Assembly: GCA_030611085.1 (NCBI GenBank)
Contig: JAUWQI010000016.1
Location: forward strand, 1-33,477
DNA length: 33,477 nucleotides
From: Dehalococcoidia bacterium
GTDB taxonomy: Bacteria; Chloroflexota; Dehalococcoidia; GIF9; AB-539-J10
Direction: 5' to 3'
The notes under the pieces are model-generated. The model was not told where the DNA came from. It did no database searches and saw nothing but the letters and a program-made list of their open reading frames with translations. The translations under genes were made by a program, and so were the position numbers. This document shows, piece by piece, positions 28,346 to 33,477 of this stretch. Positions within the stretch are counted from its first letter, which is position 1. Every line of letters starts with the position of its first letter.

Positions 28346-29451
28346 TACGCCTTTTCGTTCGCGCTATTGTCTAACAGCGGATAAAAGGCTTCGCTTCCCC
28401 AAATGCTGGATTTACCACTTTTAAAACCAAGCCCTTCCATCTCTACAAGATTGCCACTAATCTTTGTTTTAGCACTGAGAAGTTCCTCAATCAGCCATAG
28501 GTTTGTCTCTACATGTTCGGTAACTCTAGGAATCAGGTACCTGGTGGTCCCTTCAGCTAAGCCGGCATAGAGTATGAGATGGTCTGCAATATATCTATCG
28601 ACAGCAGCACCAGTTTTAATATCCTCTATAAGGCTTTGGGCCACATACCTTCCAATGGATTCTGAGCTTCTGCCCGGCCTTCCTGCCCTATCCGAGCCAA
28701 TTATGTTTCCTGAGCTTGTCACGGCATATATTGCCAGGGCAGCACCTTCCTGGAGCGAGCTTTCGTCATAAATTTCCTCGATTTCAGCTTTATACCCGTG
28801 AGAGCGTAATACCTTACGACATTCCTCCGCCATCCTGTGGCTTACCTTCTTTTCTTTCAGATGTGAGGAAAGAGCGATTCCTTTAATGCTGAGAATCTTT
28901 CCCTGCTCAGTGAGACTCAAAGGTTTTAACTCCTTTACTGGCTCAACCTCAATTTCGATAATCCCTCCACCCCGTGGCACATAGCCAGGACGCTTTATGT
29001 CAAGTTTAGCCTGGATGCCCATTTGCTTCAGAAGCGGAAGAAGAACGAATTTCATATGATAGGCAGAGGGGGCAAAGTCCTGGAATAATCCGCCTTCAAG
29101 CCTGAGTTTGGAGGGCTTTTCCGCAAAGCAAGCTAAAGGCAAAAGACTTTGAGCCAGCATAGTAGTTGAGCCTGCTGTTCCTATGTCCCAGCGATATTCC
29201 CCTCCCTTAAACCTCTGTTTGGGAATATAGGTAATTTCCTTGGAGCCTACCGAGGCATCTCCCACCATCCCGTGGCACATCTCCTGACAAGCCTGTATCA
29301 CTTTAAGATGCTGTGCCCTTAATCCTGGCTTATCCCTCCTCGCCCTGATATTCTGTATCTTAATTTCTTTGCCCAGCAGACTGGCCAGCGCCACAGAATA
29401 GCGAACTATAGTCCCACTCCCCGACCTCACCCCGCCATCTATGGTTAGCAT
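28342..29451 (-). CDS. rtcA: RNA 3'-terminal phosphate cyclase
   Basis: IDGGVRSGSGTIVRYSVALASLLGKEIKIQNIRARRDKPGLRAQHLKVI; PRGGGIIEIEVEP; HLILYAGLAEGTTRYLIPRVTEHVETNLW. Confidence 0.92.
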   Translation of the reverse strand: MLTIDGGVRSGSGTIVRYSVALASLLGKEIKIQNIRARRDKPGLRAQHLKVIQACQEMCHGMVGDASVGSKEITYIPKQRFKGGEYRWDIGTAGSTTMLAQSLLPLACFAEKPSKLRLEGGLFQDFAPSAYHMKFVLLPLLKQMGIQAKLDIKRPGYVPRGGGIIEIEVEPVKELKPLSLTEQGKILSIKGIALSSHLKEKKVSHRMAEECRKVLRSHGYKAEIEEIYDESSLQEGAALAIYAVTSSGNIIGSDRAGRPGRSSESIGRYVAQSLIEDIKTGAAVDRYIADHLILYAGLAEGTTRYLIPRVTEHVETNLWLIEELLSAKTKISGNLVEMEGLGFKSGKSSIWGSEAFYPLLDNSANEKAY

Positions 29452-29841
29452 ATTATTCTTTCCTTGTTATTATATAGGTTAGGTAAAGTGAACTAGTAAA
29501 CTTATCACTAGAGGCGGAATACTGTAGCAGCTTAGGATAGGGGGAGTAAGTATTTAGGGGCACCATGAATACGTATATCCTCGCATTTTCCCCTGTCGAA
29601 AATCATCTGAATCAGTGGAGAGTTCCAAGTTTTTATTATCCCTATACCCAATACCCAATTTAGTATTTCTACTCATCGTCTCCTTCAAATTTATGTTTGC
29701 TCTCGCTATGAATTTACTTCCCTTTAAAACTTCTCACCTCAGAGCAATACTATATTCTTAGATAAAGTTTAGGCGAGTATCTTTGAGCATGAACTTTTAT
29801 CTTTTTTTATATGCAGGTGACGATTCCCCGACACTGTCAAA

Positions 29842-30928
29842 TCAATGCACCGCTATTCTTAACTCATTACTTGGATATCCAAATATAGCTAACATATCGA
29901 GGCAGATCTTAACGATATTGTTTACACTCAAATTAGTTTCCACGAATATACCTGTGTTACTAAGTTTCTGTGGAGATCTTAGCTCGTTAGCATTGCGAGA
30001 AAAATATGGGCGCTTTCTCCCTGCTATATTCAAAGTTTTATCAAATTCGCTTCCGTGTGAGATTTTGAGAATGTCGCATAATTTTATGAGCAACTCCTTC
30101 CATGACCGCACTTGATAGTTTGGACCTCTAAAGGAAAAAGACGATATAGATTTTCCTGCATAACTTCCTAGGATTGATGTAGGAGTTGGATGAGTGACTG
30201 AGCGACGGGTAGGTGAAGGTGTTCTCATTGGCGGCGTCGCAGAGATTATCAAATGGTCTTTGTGTCTTGATAAGAACTGCTCGACCAGTTCAGTAGCTGC
30301 TTTAAATCCACAAAGTTTCTCAGCAGTCTCGTTTATCAAGTCTATAAGCAAATCATCAGCTTCATCAATTATTTTGTTCCAAGCTTTTGGTAGAGTCTCT
30401 TTCAATATGTTTAACTTCTGTTGCCCTTCGTAAATTGCTTCTGCATTTTGAATTGCCTTTCCACTAGTAATATTATCCTTCGACAGGAAATTAACAAGTT
30501 TAGAAACTATATCTTTTGATTCTTGGTCGAGAATATCAATTGTGTAGAATTTTCTTTGCTCCCAACTTCCTTCATGCAAAGGGAGATAAAACCACCAAGT
30601 TACCCCGTTAGTTAGGGTGGCAAGCTTAACACCTTCTTGAAAAGAGTAGTTTAGTAACTGTTCCTGATGGTTTTCTAATTCTTCTCCTATTTTCTTCACC
30701 TCGATAAAAGCCTTATTAGCATTGCTGATTCTTAAATGAATAGTCGACCCTTCTTCCACCTACAGAATACTCAGGTGTCACCTCATCAATATTAAAGATG
30801 TCCCAGCCAAGGAGAGATAATAGTTTTACGATTATCGCTTGCTTTGTCGCTGCTTCATCAAAGGAAACAAGTCTCCTATCTGCTTTAAGACTCTCAATGA
30901 ACGATATTAACTGGTCTTGCATTTTCAC
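29842..30928 (-). pseudogene. Type I restriction HsdR_N-like protein, split by a frameshift into two ORFs
   Basis: ORF 30716-30928 (MKMQDQLISFIESLKADRR...SVGGRRVDYSFKNQQC) and ORF 29842-30759 (...LRISNANKAFIEVKKIGEELENHQEQLLNYSFQEGVKLATLTNGVTWWFYLP) join as VDYS+LRISNANKAFIEVKK after a one-base shift. Confidence 0.75.
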
Positions 30929-31162
30929 CTCCTCCGTGATTTGCCAATGATGTTTATTATCATAAAGTTCCCTTTCCTAATGACCGATGTCATTTAACTT
31001 TAGTATATACGAAACTCGGTTTTTGTTCAGTGGTTTATCGCCATAGCTACTAGATTCTCTGACCCTTTTCAAGGTCAGTTACACCTTTTGCAATCCTCTG
31101 CGTCAAAAACGGCAATATCATCCGGGCAGTGCTGTTGTATAATATCCCTTAGGGGACAAGAG

Positions 31163-31690
31163 ATGCCTAGCTCAGGACAAAGGACTGGAATTGCTAACTT
31201 GCCGTTGCATTATGGCAAGGTGTCTCCGTGGCTGTTCTGGCGGATGTGCCAGCTAGCTCGGGAGATTACTATTGTCACCATCGAGGAATTTGGTCCTGAA
31301 GAGATGCTTCGCCGCCTTTCTGACCCTTTCTGGTTTCAAGCTTTTGGCTGCGTTCTGGGCTATGACTGGCATTCTAGTGGCGTTACCACTACCATCTGCG
31401 GCGCTTTGAAGGAAGAGATGAGGGGATTAGAAAAGGATTTGGGCTTGTTCATTGCTGGCGGTAAAGGTAGAACTTCACGAAAACCCCTTCGGAGATAGAG
31501 AACTTTGGACATCTACTAAAGGTAAATCCATCATCTTTAGTTTATGCCAGCCGCATGTCAGCCAAAGTAGATAATTCGGCTCTCCAGGATGGCTATCAGC
31601 TCAAGGAAGAACTGCGCTTGGCTAAATTTTGCTTTTCCCAGAGTTCCACCAACAATTTTAGTTATAACGCAAATTCTCAGCTCAAGCAAA
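31163..31690 (+). pseudogene. DUF763 family protein, frameshifted and C-terminally truncated
   Basis: [80 protein letters not shown]...[10 protein letters not shown], then after a frame change near 31482 [40 protein letters not shown]. Confidence 0.75.
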
Positions 31691-31764
31691 TTGATTATAC
31701 TCCCTGGTGGAAAGAAGGCGTGATGGTTTCAATGTCAGCTATTTCACTGAAGACCGAGGCTGAT

Positions 31765-31803
31765 TGCAACATTGTTGCATCTAGCTTTCTGTTCCTGTAT
31801 AAT
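31765..31803 (+). promoter_or_regulatory. Putative promoter with overlapping palindromic operator of the Fur-family gene
   Basis: TGCAAC-ATT-GTTGCA (31765-31779) overlaps TTGCAT (31775-31780) as -35; 17-bp spacer; TATAAT (31798-31803). Confidence 0.55.
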
Positions 31804-31810
31804 ATCACTT

Positions 31811-32257
31811 ATGCTTCAAGCTGCAATACGGGTTTTGCAGGCTCAGGGGTATAAAATAACCGAGCCTCGGAAGCAGGTGCTCGAGGTTCTGGAGGGGGCA
31901 CAAAAGCCACTCTCGCCTTACGATATACAGAGCTTCCTAAAGCAAAAAGGTAAATATCTAAATCATGTTACTATCTACCGCATACTTGACTTGTTTTGTA
32001 GCCTCAATTTAGCTCACAAAGTGTTATCAATCGGTGGATTTGTGAAGTGTAGCTTAGGCACTGCAGAAGGTTGCCATCGATTTATGGTCTGCCACCAATG
32101 TGGGGCGATTCAAGAGTTTGCCGATAAGGAGTTATGCCAAGGGGAAGATGCGTTTACTCGGAATCTTGGCTTCCATACCAAATACCATCTTTCTGAGTCT
32201 TCAGGGCTTTGCGCTGATTGCTTTAGAAAACAGTTTGAAGAGCAAAAACTGGGATAA
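31811..32257 (+). CDS. Fur-family transcriptional regulator
   Basis: MLQAAIRVLQAQGYKITEPRKQVLEVLEGAQKPLSPYDIQSFLKQKGKYLNHVTIYRILDLF; CHRFMVCHQCGAIQEF and CADCF cysteine pairs. Start chosen at ATG 31811 rather than TTG 31772. Confidence 0.92.
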   Translation: MLQAAIRVLQAQGYKITEPRKQVLEVLEGAQKPLSPYDIQSFLKQKGKYLNHVTIYRILDLFCSLNLAHKVLSIGGFVKCSLGTAEGCHRFMVCHQCGAIQEFADKELCQGEDAFTRNLGFHTKYHLSESSGLCADCFRKQFEEQKLG

Positions 32258-32279
32258 CCCTTAAAAAGACAAGCTAAAA

Positions 32280-32912
32280 ATGTTCAGAAGAATAGCAAAG
32301 GAACTGGGAAGTCATGCTTCCTTTACCGCCTCAGGGGCACTCTCAGGAATTGTCATTATTCTCATAATAGTTTTCGGTAATTTCCTTCCCCAAGTTTACC
32401 CAATCTCTCAGAATATTTTTTATACCTTGCATCCAACTCATGTCGTATTGAGCGCACTTACAACCACTGCGATGTATATGAGATATGGGAAGAGGAACAT
32501 ATGGTTAGCAGTTTTGATTGGTTATACTGGCTCAATTGGCATAGCAACAATTAGTGATTCAGTTATTCCCTACCTGGGAGAGACTTTGCTTAACCTGCCC
32601 AATAAAGGGCTCCACATAGGTTTTATTGAGAAATGGTGGCTGGTGAATCCTGCAGCTTTGCTTGGTATTATGATTGGCTATTGGAAAGGAACAACCAAAT
32701 TCCCCCATTATGGACATGTGTTACTAAGCACATGGGCATCGTTGTTTCATATCATCATGGCACTAGGCGAAATGGTAACCTGGATTCAAATTATTGTTAT
32801 CCTATTGTTTTTATTCCTCGCCGTTTGGATTCCTTGCTGCACAAGCGATATAGTATATCCCCTTTTATTCATAAGGAAAAAGCAGGAGCTATCTTCGCAA
32901 AGCAGAGCTTAG
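32280..32912 (+). CDS. Uncharacterised polytopic membrane protein downstream of the Fur-family gene
   Basis: 210 aa, about 5-6 hydrophobic segments; HPTHVVLSALTTTAMYM, HYGHVLLSTWASLFHIIMALGEM, WIPCCTSDIVYPLLF; 22-nt gap from the regulator. Confidence 0.75.
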   Translation: MFRRIAKELGSHASFTASGALSGIVIILIIVFGNFLPQVYPISQNIFYTLHPTHVVLSALTTTAMYMRYGKRNIWLAVLIGYTGSIGIATISDSVIPYLGETLLNLPNKGLHIGFIEKWWLVNPAALLGIMIGYWKGTTKFPHYGHVLLSTWASLFHIIMALGEMVTWIQIIVILLFLFLAVWIPCCTSDIVYPLLFIRKKQELSSQSRA

Positions 32913-32989
32913 CCACAAGTGGGCTTATAAACTAAAAAGTCAGCTGCACTTGTGCTACTATATACTAGCAACCTTACGAGAAGATTAGG

Positions 32990-33477
32990 TTGTTCGATTG
33001 GCTGAAGAAAACCAAGTTAGGAGTGAAAAGAAGCAAGGGGCTGATTAGGGAGAAACTCCGGCTGCAAAGAGCGGGTCAAATATTGAAGGTGGTGGCAGTA
33101 TCCTGCTTCCTTATCATTATACTTCCATTGCTCTTTGCCACCATATTCGGCGTGTCTCCCTCACGGACTATGGAGTTGGTTGGCTCCACTTTTGTCTTGG
33201 AGTATCTTGCCATCCTGCTGGGCGTTGCCCTGAAATTGCCACCGGCATTTGTCTTCCTCACCGTAGTCTCCGTCGGTATAGGGGAATTCATTCTCATGCT
33301 CGGTGTATTCCGGCTTATAGGGGAAAAATCCAAAAAAGTTGTCAATTTCCTGCTCAAGTTAAAAGGTAGCGCACGACGATTGGAAAAGTATGGTATCTAT
33401 GGGCTGATACCTGGCGCAATTCTTCTTGGCATGGATGGTTGTGCAGCAACAGCTTGGGTTTTTGGCTGGGATATAAG
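32990..33477 (+). CDS. Putative small multidrug export-type membrane protein (partial, runs off right edge)
   Basis: Open frame LFDWLKKTKLGVKRSKGLIREKLRLQRAGQILKVVAVSCFLIIILPLLFATIFG...LEKYGIYGLIPGAILLGMDGCAATAWVFGWDI, missed by the ORF track because it has no stop in the window. Start codon uncertain. Confidence 0.55.
   Translation, partial: MFDWLKKTKLGVKRSKGLIREKLRLQRAGQILKVVAVSCFLIIILPLLFATIFGVSPSRTMELVGSTFVLEYLAILLGVALKLPPAFVFLTVVSVGIGEFILMLGVFRLIGEKSKKVVNFLLKLKGSARRLEKYGIYGLIPGAILLGMDGCAATAWVFGWDI

Noticed and set aside
31060-31079. TGACC...GGTCA inverted repeat upstream of DUF763
   Set aside because: Short arms (CTGACC/GGTCAG) with an 8-nt spacer and no T-tract; too weak to call an operator or terminator.
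31555-31854. 99-aa plus-strand ORF as a separate gene
   Set aside because: Its N-terminus (SAKVDNSALQDGYQL) is the continuation of the frameshifted DUF763 protein and its tail runs out of frame into the Fur-family gene.
33076-33357. 93-aa minus-strand ORF
   Set aside because: Antisense to the open plus-strand frame 32990-33477, which encodes a plausible hydrophobic membrane protein.

Overview
The window looks like a bacterial chromosomal segment. Gene content and order suggest a Dehalococcoidia/Chloroflexota-type genome, but this is inference and was not tested. Recognisable blocks, left to right: an IS transposase 5' end at the left edge; a YegS-like lipid kinase; a macro-domain protein; a compatible-solute locus (otsA, otsB, a TreT-like glycosyltransferase, an NDP-sugar pyrophosphorylase, and a convergent mannosyl-3-phosphoglycerate synthase); serS-lysS; speD-speE; an rpsO-pnp-dapB-asd-dapA-hbd run on the minus strand; purF-purM-purH; a small unknown ORF followed by a nicotinamidase/nicotinate phosphoribosyltransferase fusion; an enoyl-CoA hydratase; a decayed histidine kinase/LuxR response-regulator pair with a HAD gene between the remnants; an isoprenylcysteine methyltransferase-like membrane protein; rtcA; a frameshifted HsdR_N-like gene; a frameshifted DUF763 gene; a Fur-family regulator with a polytopic membrane protein; and a partial membrane protein at the right edge. 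The observations most worth a second look are: (i) three families of small repeats that supply coding sequence or start/stop contexts of housekeeping genes (purH, the treT-like gene, otsB, pnp); (ii) the nicotinamidase-NAPRTase fusion; (iii) the Fur-type regulator with a palindrome over its -35 region, an apparently leaderless start and an uncharacterised His/Cys-containing membrane protein downstream; (iv) the eroded two-component system around a HAD gene. No CRISPR array, rRNA or tRNA was recognised. All calls are by eye from the sequence and supplied translations; no database search was run.
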